NCBI GenBank assembly: GCA_041395565.1
Contig: JAWLAI010000010.1
Coordinates: 96,016-160,015 of the forward strand
Length of the DNA stretch: 64,000 nt
Reading direction: 5' to 3'
Source: Pseudomonadota bacterium
Lineage (GTDB): Bacteria > Pseudomonadota > Gammaproteobacteria > UBA9214
Under the pieces are notes generated by a model. It did not search any database and was not told the DNA's origin. It saw nothing but the letters and a program-made list of their open reading frames with translations. Of this stretch, positions 16,310 through 24,604 are shown piece by piece. Every line of letters starts with the position of its first letter. The first letter of the stretch is position 1. The translations under genes were made by a program, and so were the position numbers.

Positions 16310-16672
16310 AGCAACGGCTCCAGGTTGGGGCCCGCCGCATTCCCGCGGCAGGCCGTGTCATCAATGTCGTTACTGACATCCGGGCGCTCCGCCGCCGGCG
16401 ACGACCGCGGGATGTCGTGACGCGCCCATTGTAGCAACTGCCCGCCGGCCGGACAGTGCGATTACGCAATTCCGCTGGCGCGCGCCACGCCTGGCCGGCG
16501 GGCCATGGCGACCGGTGGCTGGGTTTAACGGCGCACCGGAAAATGGACTACCATAGTCCGCGACAGCACCCGGAGCCTGCCCGCAGGCGCGGGTGCTGCG
16601 GACCGGCGGCAGCCCGGGCCGCGGCAGCGCCCGCCGGTCACGCATGCCCCGGGCGATCTCCCGCCAGCAGAC
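16310..16672. other. Divergent intergenic region
   Basis: This stretch holds the promoters of the leftward tetrahaem gene and the rightward monooxygenase-fold gene. A TTGAT half-site near 16361-16367 on the minus strand resembles one arm of an FNR site, but the second arm is missing. No gene is supported. Confidence 0.35.
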
Positions 16673-16685
16673 GGAGGTACCGGCC

Positions 16686-16985
16686 ATGCATGTAACCCTC
16701 GTGCACGTACGCGTGAAACCCGGGCATGTCGATGCATTCATCGCGGCCACGCGCCGTAATCACGCAGCCGCGGTACAGGAACCGGGCAACCGCCGTTTCG
16801 ACGTGCTGCAGTCGTCCGACGATCCGACGCGGTTCGTCCTCTACGAGGCCTATGCCAGCGCAGCGGACGCCCGTGCGCACAAGGACACGGCGCACTACCT
16901 GGCGTGGCGGGACGCCGTGGCGGACTGGATGGCAGAGCCGCGTCGCGGCGATGCCTATACCGGCCTCTGCCCGCAGGAAGGCTAG
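16686..16985 (+). CDS. Antibiotic biosynthesis monooxygenase-fold protein (LsrG-like)
   Basis: A 99-residue single-domain ABM protein: M-H-V-T-L-V-H-V-R-V-K-P-G-H-V-D-A-F, then N-H-x-A-A-V-Q-E-P-G-N-R-R-F-D-V-L-Q, R-F-V-L-Y-E-A-Y and H-K-D-T-A-H-Y. This pattern is closest to LsrG-like proteins, which process small phosphorylated signal molecules in enteric bacteria, but ABM proteins vary widely. GGAGGT at 16673-16678 fixes the start. The stop overlaps the GTG start of the alcohol dehydrogenase by one base, so the two probably act on related carbonyl or alcohol substrates. Confidence 0.85.
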   Translation: MHVTLVHVRVKPGHVDAFIAATRRNHAAAVQEPGNRRFDVLQSSDDPTRFVLYEAYASAADARAHKDTAHYLAWRDAVADWMAEPRRGDAYTGLCPQEG

Positions 16986-18178
16986 TGACCCCGGGCGCAT
17001 TCTCCATCGCGCGCCTGCCGCGTATCGAATTCGGCAGCGGCGCATTCGCCCGGGTCGCGGAGATCGTCGCCCGCCACGGCCGCGTCGTGATGCTGGTGAC
17101 CGGCGCACGCTCCTTTCCCGGCACCCCGCGCTGGGAGACGCTGCTCGCCGCGCTCGGGGCACGGTCGCTGACCTGGCATCATGTCGGCATTGCGGGCGAA
17201 CCCTCGCCGCAGCTGATCGACGCCATCGTGGCGGAACATGCCGATTCCGGCATCGACGTGGTACTGGGCGTGGGCGGCGGCAGCGCGCTGGATGCGGCCA
17301 AGGCGATCGCCGGCCTGCTGCGGGTCCAGCGCAGCGTCATGGACTATCTCGAGGGGGTCGGACCCGAATTGCCCTATACCGGCCCGACCGTGCCGCTGAT
17401 CGCCGTGCCCACCACCGCCGGGACCGGCAGCGAGGCCACCAAGAATGCCGTGCTCAGCACCGCCGGCCACGACGGCTTCAAGAAATCGTTCCGCGCCGAC
17501 CAACTGGTCGCCGAATACGCGGTGGTCGATCCCGATCTGCTGGCGACCTGCCCGCCGCACGTCATCGCCGCCAACGGCATGGATGCGCTGACCCAGCTGC
17601 TGGAATCGTTCGTATCGCTGCGCGCCAATGCCTTCACCGATTCGCTCGCCGCCAGCGGCCTACAGGCTGCGCGCGACGGCCTGCTGCCATGGTACGAAAG
17701 CGGGGGCGCGGACCTGCCGGCCGCCCGAGCGCGCATGGCCTATGCCGCGCTGCTGTCGGGGATCACCCTCGCCCAATGCGGGCTGGGCTCTGTGCATGGC
17801 CTGGCAGCGCCGCTGGGCGCCTGCTATCCGATCCCGCACGGCGTGGTCTGCGGTACGCTGGTCGCCACCTGTACCGCCGTCAACATCGAGGCCCTCAGGG
17901 CGCGCGCGACGGACGCTATCGCACTCGATAAATACGCCGAGGCGGCCGCCATCCTCTGCGGCCAGACGTTCAGCAGTCGCGAGGCGGCCTGGCGGGCGCT
18001 GGTCAAACTCCTCACGGACTGGACCGCGCGCCTCGAGCTGCCACGGCTTGGCGCATACGGCCTGACCGGCGCCGGTCTCGATCACGTGGTCGCGCACGCG
18101 CGCGGCAGCAGCATGAAGACCAATCCCGTCGTGCTGACCGATGACGAGATCAGGGCCTGCCTGCAGGAACGGCTGTGA
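16985..18178 (+). CDS. Iron-containing (group III) alcohol dehydrogenase
   Basis: The 397-residue enzyme oxidises or reduces a small alcohol/aldehyde with NAD(P). It has the cofactor loop G-V-G-G-G-S-A-L-D-A-A-K, P-T-T-A-G-T-G-S-E-A-T, and the metal site residues D of G-M-D-A-L, H of S-V-H-G-L-A-A-P-L-G and H of I-P-H-G. The usual D-A-x-x-H reads D-A-L-T-Q, so the first metal histidine is a glutamine. A GTG start overlapping the upstream stop gives the family length; the in-frame ATG at 16904 lies inside the preceding gene. The substrate is not determinable. Confidence 0.87.
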   Translation: MTPGAFSIARLPRIEFGSGAFARVAEIVARHGRVVMLVTGARSFPGTPRWETLLAALGARSLTWHHVGIAGEPSPQLIDAIVAEHADSGIDVVLGVGGGSALDAAKAIAGLLRVQRSVMDYLEGVGPELPYTGPTVPLIAVPTTAGTGSEATKNAVLSTAGHDGFKKSFRADQLVAEYAVVDPDLLATCPPHVIAANGMDALTQLLESFVSLRANAFTDSLAASGLQAARDGLLPWYESGGADLPAARARMAYAALLSGITLAQCGLGSVHGLAAPLGACYPIPHGVVCGTLVATCTAVNIEALRARATDAIALDKYAEAAAILCGQTFSSREAAWRALVKLLTDWTARLELPRLGAYGLTGAGLDHVVAHARGSSMKTNPVVLTDDEIRACLQERL

Positions 18179-19266
18179 CCGGCAACCGCGGTGTGTACCG
18201 CCGGCGCCCGACTCGCCCGGCAGGCGCGTGCGGCATGCCAGGCACCCGGCTCTGGTGCATGGCGGCGGCGCTGCTCGCCGCGCTGCAGCTCGCTGGCAGC
18301 TGCAACGCCGCGGCGGAGGCGGTCGGGGTGACACGCGCCCAGACCGCCACGGCCGTTGCACGCGGTCTCGACTGGATCGACCGGCACCCGGCGAGCATCG
18401 CGGACGGCGGACTGGCCGACATCCTCGATGAAGGCGTCGGCTTCCGGGTACTGTCGCTGCAACCTGGGGACCCCACCGCCCGCGCAGGCTTCTCCGCCCG
18501 CTTCGCCGCACGGATGGCCACGCTCGGGGCACTGCCCGAATTCGCACAGTGGACCGCCGCCGGACAGAAACAGCTGACCGACTACTATCATCTGGTGCTG
18601 GCGGCCTACCTGATGCGCGAGTCAGGCAACCCGACGGCACTGCAACCGCTCATCGTGACCCAGGCCCAATGGGCACTGGCCAACTCTCCGCGCTGCGATC
18701 CCAGCAAGCGGCTGAGCATCGCCCTGTACCTGACGCGCCTTGACGCGGAGCCCGGCATTTCCCTGCCCGCCGCGCTCGCCGCCAGCCGCAGCGCACGCAT
18801 CGCCGACGGGCATCCCCCCGCCCTCCCAGCCGGCACTGCCGATCCGGCCCAGCGCCGCGCCGCCGAGCTGGCGCTGTACGGACTGGTGCATGAAATCGTG
18901 GCGCTGACCGATTTCGGCAGCGTACCGGCACCACCCTGGCTGGACGGGCGCCGCGCCGCGCTGGCTGCATACCTCGTCCAGGCGATCGCCTGGGCCGCGG
19001 CAGAGGAAAACATCGATCTGCTCTCGGAACTCGCGCTGACGGCCGCGTTCATCGAGGCACCGCTGCAGGAACTGTTGCCGGATATCCTGCAGCTGCTGGT
19101 GTCGGCCCAGCAGGCGGACGGCAGCTGGGGCCAGAGCCGCACCGTGCGTGCCAACGCCTTCCGTCACGCCGTGTTCACTGCCACCACGGCGCTCCGGGGC
19201 CTGCAGAACGGGAACGACACGGTCCCGGACCGGCACCTCCCGCCCGGCCGCCCCGCCACCCCCTGA
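18175..19266 (+). CDS. Exported helical protein of unknown function
   Basis: The 363-residue product starts at a GTG overlapping the dehydrogenase stop (GTGA); an ATG at 18235 that begins just before the signal-like stretch is an alternative. The hydrophobic segment L-W-C-M-A-A-A-L-L-A-A-L suggests export. The rest is Ala/Leu-rich helix. One Q-Q-A-D-G-S-W-G motif near the C terminus is the type seen in alpha/alpha-barrel proteins such as terpene cyclases and related repeats. I do not recognise a family. It is co-transcribed with the dehydrogenase. Confidence 0.65.
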   Translation: MTGNRGVYRRRPTRPAGACGMPGTRLWCMAAALLAALQLAGSCNAAAEAVGVTRAQTATAVARGLDWIDRHPASIADGGLADILDEGVGFRVLSLQPGDPTARAGFSARFAARMATLGALPEFAQWTAAGQKQLTDYYHLVLAAYLMRESGNPTALQPLIVTQAQWALANSPRCDPSKRLSIALYLTRLDAEPGISLPAALAASRSARIADGHPPALPAGTADPAQRRAAELALYGLVHEIVALTDFGSVPAPPWLDGRRAALAAYLVQAIAWAAAEENIDLLSELALTAAFIEAPLQELLPDILQLLVSAQQADGSWGQSRTVRANAFRHAVFTATTALRGLQNGNDTVPDRHLPPGRPATP

Positions 19267-19295
19267 CCGGGCGTTTCCGGCGCTGGGGCCGCGGT

Positions 19296-19360
19296 TTGAC
19301 TGCCGGAAAACCGCCAGGCATTCCAAATTTAGGTAAAAATCGAGTATAACCAATATATAA
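19296..19360 (+). promoter_or_regulatory. AT-rich promoter region of the sensor kinase gene
   Basis: An AT-rich island in GC-rich surroundings contains TTGACT (19296-19301), TATAAC (19345-19350) and TATATAA (19354-19360). No pair has ideal 17-base spacing, so the exact promoter is uncertain, but the base composition marks the likely transcription start zone before the GTG at 19432. Confidence 0.3.
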
Positions 19361-19431
19361 ATGCTCACGGACGCGCCGCGCGCCGGTCCCGCCGGGAGCA
19401 ACCAAGAGAACCAGATATTCCGGAGCCACCG

Positions 19432-21570
19432 GTGAAAGCTGCCTATATCCTCGCCTGGATGACCATCCTCGCCTTCGTCGCCTGGAGCGGCAACCTGCTG
19501 ATGGAAATCCAGACGAATTGGGAGGATACGAACGAGATCCATGCCTGGCACGATGATCTCGACATCCTGCGACTGACGCTGCAGAACCTCAACCGGCCCG
19601 GCAATGACGTGCTGGAACACTACTACGTCGAGCGCAACCGGCAGGCACTGGCGCGCTACACCAGGGATTACGAGCAGTCGCTGACCGCGGTCGAACGCTG
19701 GAGCGTCAGTGACAGCGAGTTGCAGCCGCTGGTCAATAGCCTCAAGCGCGAGCAGGCCGGGCTGATGCGCTACGCGAACGAGATCCTCGTCCAGGCCGAG
19801 CAGCGCGAGCAGCTGCGCACGGGCGGCGCCGAACAGGAAGCCATCCGGGAGAAGGAGACCACGGCCGCGACCGCCATGGCGCGCATGGACCAGGCCTTCC
19901 AGAACTGCCTGCAGCTGCTGCTCTCGCTCGAGGAAGCCGTAGAGGTGCGGGATCATCTGCTGGAGTCGCAGCAACGCTGGCACTTCAAGCAGCTCTACCT
20001 CATGCTGTTCGTCGCCCTGCTGGCATCGGGACTCAGCGTGGAACTGGTGCGGCGCACCATGCGCCAGCGCGAGGCGCTGCGCGATAGTTCCGCACGCATC
20101 AATGCGATCATGAACAACGTGGTCGACGGCATCATCACGGTCGACGACACGGGCCGGATCGAGTCCTCCAACCCTGCCGCCGATGCGCTGTTCGGCCAGC
20201 AGGAACGGACCCTGGTCGGACAGCAGTTCACGGACCTGCTCGGCAACTGCTGCCGGGCGCGTTACCAGGAACTGGTCGCGGGCAATATGGATACCGTGAG
20301 GGAGCCGTTCCCCCTCACTTCCTGCGAGGATACATCCAGATGCGGACACGCGGCCTGTTTCCCGATGGAACTCGCCCTGAGCCACGTGACCGTGCAAGGC
20401 CGCCACCTGCGGGTGCATATCATCCGCGATATCACCGCCCGCAGGCAGGCGGAACGCGAGCTGCGCCAGGCGGCGAGCGTATTCGAAAATATCAATGAGG
20501 GCATCATGGTCACCGACGCGCAGGGCGCCCTGCTCTCCGTCAACCCCGCCTTCACCGCGATGACCCAGTACAGCCGGGAGGAGGTGCTGGGCAAGACGCC
20601 GCGCATCCTGCATTCCGGCCGCCACGACCGCGAGTTCTACCGGGATATGTGGCAGGCGATCATCGAGAACGGCCAGTGGCAGGGCGAGATCTGGAACCGG
20701 CGCAAGAACGGTGAGATCTATCCCCAGTGGCTGACCATCAATGCCGTCAAGGATGGCAACGGACAGCTCATCAACTACCTGGGCGTCACCTGGGACATCA
20801 CGGAACTGAAGTCTTCCGAACGCATGAAGGAGGAATTCATCACCACCGTGAGCCATGAACTGCGCACCCCGCTGACCTCGGTGCTCGGCTCCCTCGGCAT
20901 GCTGATGCAGGGTGACGGCGGGCCGATTCCGGAGCAGGCGCGCCGACTGATCCAGATGGCCTACAGCAACAGCGGCCGGCTGGTGCGGCTGGTCGGCGAC
21001 ATCCTGGATTTCGAGAAAATGTCGACGGGCAGGATGAACTTCCACCTCCGGACGCTCAAGCTCATGCCGCTCATCCAGCAAACCATCGAAAGCAACAGGA
21101 CGCTGTCCGAGCAGTCCGGCATCAGTATCGAGCTGGTGGAAGCGCTGGATGATGTCCGGATAACCTGCGACGCGGAACGCCTGATGCAGGCCGTCACGAA
21201 CCTGCTGTCGAACGCGATCAAGTTCTCGCCGCGGGGCAGCCGGGTCGAGGTCGCGGTGTGCCGCCGGCATCCGATGATCCGGATCGCGGTCTCCGATCAG
21301 GGTCCCGGCATTCCGGAGCAGTTCCGTCCCGAGATCTTCGAGAAGTTCACGCAGCTGAATGACAGGCATCAGGAACAGAAAGGCGGCATCGGCCTGGGCC
21401 TGAGTATTGCGAAGCTCATCGTCCAGAAGCACAATGGTGTGATTGACTTCGAATCCGAGCCCGGTGTGCGCACGACCTTCTTCATCGATCTGCCCGAACT
21501 GCGATCGATCAGCGGCGGGAAAGCCGTTGCACCACCGCGCCGGAACAAGATCAAACGCCCCGCCGGCTGA
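19432..21570 (+). CDS. Membrane sensor histidine kinase with two PAS domains
   Basis: A 712-residue kinase: membrane helix 5-24, helical periplasmic region 25-183, helix 186-206, PAS 1 about 220-335, PAS 2 about 345-460, HisKA with H475 in V-S-H-E-L-R-T-P-L, and an ATPase domain (N-L-L-S-N-A-I-K-F, D-Q-G-P-G-I-P, G-L-G-L-S-I-A). The first PAS holds five cysteines (273, 274, 298, 304, 309), three of them in C-x5-C-x4-C, which could bind metal or sense redox. The second PAS has the typical redox/oxygen-type G-x-W-x-G-E-I-W-N-R-R-K-N-G. The start is GTG, directly before the first helix. The response regulator gene follows by 56 bases. Confidence 0.92.
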   Translation: MKAAYILAWMTILAFVAWSGNLLMEIQTNWEDTNEIHAWHDDLDILRLTLQNLNRPGNDVLEHYYVERNRQALARYTRDYEQSLTAVERWSVSDSELQPLVNSLKREQAGLMRYANEILVQAEQREQLRTGGAEQEAIREKETTAATAMARMDQAFQNCLQLLLSLEEAVEVRDHLLESQQRWHFKQLYLMLFVALLASGLSVELVRRTMRQREALRDSSARINAIMNNVVDGIITVDDTGRIESSNPAADALFGQQERTLVGQQFTDLLGNCCRARYQELVAGNMDTVREPFPLTSCEDTSRCGHAACFPMELALSHVTVQGRHLRVHIIRDITARRQAERELRQAASVFENINEGIMVTDAQGALLSVNPAFTAMTQYSREEVLGKTPRILHSGRHDREFYRDMWQAIIENGQWQGEIWNRRKNGEIYPQWLTINAVKDGNGQLINYLGVTWDITELKSSERMKEEFITTVSHELRTPLTSVLGSLGMLMQGDGGPIPEQARRLIQMAYSNSGRLVRLVGDILDFEKMSTGRMNFHLRTLKLMPLIQQTIESNRTLSEQSGISIELVEALDDVRITCDAERLMQAVTNLLSNAIKFSPRGSRVEVAVCRRHPMIRIAVSDQGPGIPEQFRPEIFEKFTQLNDRHQEQKGGIGLGLSIAKLIVQKHNGVIDFESEPGVRTTFFIDLPELRSISGGKAVAPPRRNKIKRPAG

Positions 21571-21626
21571 CAGGTCCGAATGCAATGCCGCAGGGTCGAA
21601 TTGAACAACAACACCATGGACATCCG

Positions 21627-22295
21627 ATGAAGGTTCTTGTCGTTGAAGATGACGCGGATATCAGCAACCTGCTGACCTACTATTTCGAGGCCAAGGGCCA
21701 CGATGTGGTGATCGCGCGTGATGGACTGGATGCGCTGCGGCAGTTCAAGGAGGCGCAGCCGGAGCTCATTCTCCTGGATGTGATGCTGCCCAAGCTGGAC
21801 GGCTGGGCGGTACTGGAGGCCGTACGCGCGCAAAGCAGCGTCCCCGTGATCATGCTCACCGCACTGGGCGACACCGAGGACGTCGTTACCGGCCTGTCAC
21901 TCGGCGCCGACGATTACCTGCGCAAACCCTTCGAGATACGCGAACTCGAGGCGCGCATCAGCAGCATCCAGCGGCGTGTGGTGCAGGCGGCACCGGACCT
22001 GATGCAGTGCGGCCACATCACCATCGATGACCGTTCCAAATCGGTAGCGATCGACGGCAACGACATCCCGCTCTCGCCCAAGGAATACGAAATGCTGAAG
22101 CTGCTGGCGAGCGATCCCGGGCGCGTCTTCACCAACGCCGAGATCATCGATCATGTGTGGGAAGGCCAGGGCCGGGCGACCAGTGTCGATGTCAAGCAGT
22201 GCATCTATCACCTGCGTAATCGCATCGAGCAGAATCCGCAGGCGCCGCAACTGATTCAGAACGTCAAGGGCTTCGGTTACAAGCTCGTGGTCTGA
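21627..22295 (+). CDS. OmpR/PhoB-family response regulator
   Basis: A 222-residue regulator. The receiver carries E7, D8-D9, phospho-acceptor D51 in L-I-L-L-D-V-M-L-P and the switch lysine in R-K-P-F-E. The winged-helix DNA-binding domain (about 130-222) has L-S-P-K-E-Y-E-M-L-K-L-L and the terminal G-F-G-Y-K-L. The start at 21627 matches the conserved M-K-V-L-V-V-E-D-D. It is the evident partner of the upstream PAS kinase. Targets are unknown. Confidence 0.93.
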   Translation: MKVLVVEDDADISNLLTYYFEAKGHDVVIARDGLDALRQFKEAQPELILLDVMLPKLDGWAVLEAVRAQSSVPVIMLTALGDTEDVVTGLSLGADDYLRKPFEIRELEARISSIQRRVVQAAPDLMQCGHITIDDRSKSVAIDGNDIPLSPKEYEMLKLLASDPGRVFTNAEIIDHVWEGQGRATSVDVKQCIYHLRNRIEQNPQAPQLIQNVKGFGYKLVV

Positions 22296-22319
22296 TTCCG
22301 ACGCCGGAATCAGGGCGTT
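22292..22319 (+). terminator. Intrinsic terminator after the response regulator
   Basis: CTGATTCCG-ACGC-CGGAATCAG is a perfect nine-base stem with a four-base loop that overlaps the stop codon; GGGCGTTTT follows. The T run is short, so termination may be partial. Confidence 0.6.
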
Positions 22320-22339
22320 TTACTCATTTTCTACCGACG

Positions 22340-22413
22340 CTTGACTCCGAATCTACAGAGTCGCCATACCACTGTGATGGCAACTTCAGTAATGTAGGAA
22401 TCGGTGAGTCAAG
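22340..22413. other. Structured inverted-repeat element, possible RNA or mobile palindrome
   Basis: CTTGACTC (22340-22347) and GAGTCAAG (22406-22413) are perfect inverted repeats. Just inside them CGAATCTAC pairs with most of GTAGGAATCG, and GCCAT/ATGGC forms an inner hairpin. An alternative hairpin GACTC (22343-22347) with GAGTC (22358-22362) excludes the outer stem. The arrangement could be a structured RNA, an attenuator-like switch or a small palindromic element. Confidence 0.35.
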
Positions 22414-22594
22414 TCCCGCCACACGCGCCTGACCCGGTCGCAGGACGACCCGCAGCACGCCTAGCTGACGGCAGGCCGGACCCGGCGGAGCGTGGTATGA
22501 TCCGCTGCAAGCGGGGGCATGACACCGCACCCTCCCCGTCGGCCTGCGGCCGCGGAACGAGGCGATGACAAGAACAACAGGGGAGCAAGCGGCA

Positions 22595-22750
22595 ATGGAT
22601 GCCCGGAAAGATCGCAGACAACGGCTGACGGACCGCCGGAAGTTCACCGGGGTTACCGACACTCCGTCCCGGGACAATCGCAAAATCCCCGACCGGCGCC
22701 TGAACAATATCAGGGTTGAATGGATCGACGAGGTCCCTATCGGTCATTGA
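22595..22750 (+). CDS. Small Arg/Asp-rich protein of unknown function
   Basis: A 51-residue product starting M-D-A-R-K-D-R-R-Q-R; an ATG at 22565 would add ten residues. It contains three D-R-R/D-N-R clusters and ends with R-L-N-N-I-R-V-E-W-I-D-E-V-P-I-G-H, a patterned sequence unlike random GC-rich translation. A GGGGAG ribosome site lies about nine bases before 22595. It is very basic at the N terminus and acidic at the C terminus, perhaps a nucleic-acid or phospholipid contacting peptide. A strong terminator follows 104 bases downstream. Confidence 0.55.
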   Translation: MDARKDRRQRLTDRRKFTGVTDTPSRDNRKIPDRRLNNIRVEWIDEVPIGH

Positions 22751-22769
22751 CATTCACAGCATGGTATGC

Positions 22770-22804
22770 GCGGTGCCTGACCACTTCCCCGAGTTCGGCA
22801 CCGC
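22770..22804 (+). other. Stem-loop in the 3' leader or small RNA region
   Basis: GCGGTGCC and GGCACCGC form a perfect eight-base stem with a 19-base loop, between the small-protein stop and the strong terminator at 22854. Together they could be the body of a small RNA or a stabilising 3' structure. Confidence 0.3.
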
Positions 22805-22853
22805 CAATCAGACCAGACGAAATTCCAGCGGGTGCGTCTGCGTCTGAATCCTG

Positions 22854-22881
22854 AACCCCCGTCCAAGACGGGGGTTTTTTT
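22854..22881 (+). terminator. Strong intrinsic terminator
   Basis: CCCCCGTC-CAA-GACGGGGG followed by seven T residues is a textbook rho-independent terminator on the plus strand, ending the transcript of the small Arg/Asp-rich protein. Confidence 0.92.
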
Positions 22882-22918
22882 ATCCTGCCGGCCGGAGCAT
22901 GTCGGCCCTGGGGTGCCG

Positions 22919-23452
22919 TCAGGGCTGGCTCTGGCGGGCCACAAAGCGGTCGATGAGCGTGCGCATGCCGGCGGAAGTCCATTCCCGCGGCCCCAGGGCA
23001 CGACCGGCGATGGCACCGTCACGATCGATCAGATAGGTTATGGGGACACCCCAGCTCCAGTAGCGCGGACTGATCTCGCCATCCCCGGCGCGGTAAACCG
23101 GCAGGGTCACGCCCAGGTCCGCCGCATAGCGGCCGATCTCCGGCGCGGCGTCGCGGCCGTCGATGGCAACCAGCACCACCGCGACATCGGCGTCCGCCAG
23201 CCGCTCCGCCAGCGCCTGTATGAGCGGGAGTTCCTGGCGGCAGGACGTACACCAGGTCGCCCAGAAATGCAGAATGACCGGACGACCGCGCAGGGCGGCG
23301 AGCTGCAGCGATTCGCCCGCGCGCCCCGACAGCACGAAGTCCGGCGCGGCTTCCGCGAGCCGCTGCATCTGCTGGGTCGCGAGGGTGGCATCATCCAGCG
23401 CCGCCGCCGGCAGCACGGCCAGCCATAGCGTCAGGGCGATCAGCAGGCGCAT
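22919..23452 (-). CDS. Periplasmic TlpA-like thioredoxin
   Basis: The 177-residue protein has a signal peptide (M-R-L-L-I-A-L-T-L-W-L-A-V-L-P-A-A-A). A thioredoxin/AhpC-TSA fold follows with F-W-A-T-W-C-T-S-C as the redox site and the cis-proline segment W-G-V-P-I-T-Y-L-I-D. TlpA/ResA proteins reduce disulfides in the periplasm, for example of apocytochrome c or copper-site proteins. Start 23452 is used because the longer frame starts inside the upstream gene. Only 10 bases separate it from the outer-membrane barrel gene, so they form an operon and may share a client. Confidence 0.88.
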   Translation of the reverse strand: MRLLIALTLWLAVLPAAALDDATLATQQMQRLAEAAPDFVLSGRAGESLQLAALRGRPVILHFWATWCTSCRQELPLIQALAERLADADVAVVLVAIDGRDAAPEIGRYAADLGVTLPVYRAGDGEISPRYWSWGVPITYLIDRDGAIAGRALGPREWTSAGMRTLIDRFVARQSQP

Positions 23453-23462
23453 GGCTTGGGCG

Positions 23463-24422
23463 CTAGAACAGGTAGGTGGCGGCGCCGAACAGCTTGTAGT
23501 CCTCGCCCAGCTGGATCTCGTTGACGTCGTGATACACGGCATGCTGGTAGGTGAACTCGAAGATCCAGTGCTGCGCCACCTGATACTGCAGGCCCGGTGT
23601 CAGGTAGATCGTGTGCCCGCCCGTGTCATCCAGCGTAACGCCGTCGAGTTTCTCCTTGCCGCGCACCTCGCCATTCACGCCGAGCGCGACAAACAGGGCA
23701 TTCGCGCCGCTGCCGCTGGCGGCCGGGGTGAGCCGGTATTTGCCGGTCACGTCGTAGTTGAGCGAATGGCCGAACTGATGCGAGAGATCGCCGGTTTCAC
23801 CCTTGCCCGGTATCGATGCCAGCAGGTTGGCGGACAGTGCCAGGCGTCCTTGTGCGTGATCGACCGAGACGCCGAACAACAGGTCGGTGGAGCCGGTACC
23901 GGGCTGAAGATGGGCATCGAGGAATTCGTCCTGGTCGCCGTGCCGGCGGGTACTGCCGGTCGGCAGCTTGATGCCCAGGACGCCGGCCAGCAAGGTGGTG
24001 CTGTCCAGGGTATGCCTGGTATGGAAGGTGTAGCGCCCCAGCAGCGACAGGTCGCCGATGCCGCGGGCGTCGCCGGTGATATCCTCGCGTTCCGGGTCGC
24101 CGCCGGGACCTATGGCCAGCTCCCCGTTACCCCGGGTCTGGCGCAGCGGCAGCGTGGCCAGTACCAGCAGGCGCTCGGAGACACTGTAGAAACCAGAGAC
24201 TTCCGTCGTCCAGTATTCCTCGGTGACACCGGGATTGCCGAGTTCGCTGTCACCCGCATAGATGGAATCGAGCAGCGTGTAACGCTGCGCCACCCGCACG
24301 CCGGCGCCGGTCTGCGTCTGGAGCGGTGAGATACCCTGGCCGATGAGGCAGTAGTCGCAGGCATGGACCTGGGTAGCGAATACGGCGGCGCCGGCCACCA
24401 GTACAGGCAGATAACGAAACAT
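23463..24422 (-). CDS. Outer-membrane beta-barrel protein with N-terminal CDYC
   Basis: A 319-residue protein with signal peptide (cleavage after V-H-A). The mature form begins C-D-Y-C-L-I-G-Q-G. The rest alternates amphipathic beta strands and ends Y-K-L-F-G-A-A-T-Y-L-F with terminal Phe. It resembles transporter-like barrels of the MetA-pathway or copper-resistance type, but I cannot assign a substrate. The Cys pair at the mature N terminus and the co-transcribed TlpA-like thioredoxin suggest a disulfide or metal site. Confidence 0.75.
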   Translation of the reverse strand: MFRYLPVLVAGAAVFATQVHACDYCLIGQGISPLQTQTGAGVRVAQRYTLLDSIYAGDSELGNPGVTEEYWTTEVSGFYSVSERLLVLATLPLRQTRGNGELAIGPGGDPEREDITGDARGIGDLSLLGRYTFHTRHTLDSTTLLAGVLGIKLPTGSTRRHGDQDEFLDAHLQPGTGSTDLLFGVSVDHAQGRLALSANLLASIPGKGETGDLSHQFGHSLNYDVTGKYRLTPAASGSGANALFVALGVNGEVRGKEKLDGVTLDDTGGHTIYLTPGLQYQVAQHWIFEFTYQHAVYHDVNEIQLGEDYKLFGAATYLF

Positions 24423-24502
24423 AGGAATTTCCCCCTGGTAATGGACGCATTCGTAGTGTGCGCCTTCAGTTCCATCTTAACCGGGGGCATCCTGCGCTTA
24501 CC

Positions 24503-24519
24503 TGCGACACAGTGTCGCA
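24503..24519. promoter_or_regulatory. Perfect 17-base palindrome upstream of the barrel/TlpA operon
   Basis: TGCGACAC-A-GTGTCGCA is an exact inverted repeat 81 bases upstream of the barrel start codon. Its size and position fit a dimeric repressor or activator site. The regulator is not identifiable here. Confidence 0.5.
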
Positions 24520-24604
24520 CAGGGACACCGGCGCTGCCTGCCCGCGTGAACGCGACGCTGCCCTGCCGCGCAACCGCAACCCGTGCCGGCGCCAGGCCTG
24601 CGCG

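Noticed and set aside
18622..21585. 987-codon open frame antisense to the unknown exported protein and PAS kinase genes
   Set aside because: It crosses two genes and an intergenic AT-rich region, and it has no recognisable domain; the kinase frame has clear motifs.
22777..22800. Sequence resembling part of 5S rRNA in reverse orientation
   Set aside because: Only about 15 bases match and no other 5S helices are present, so it is most likely chance.
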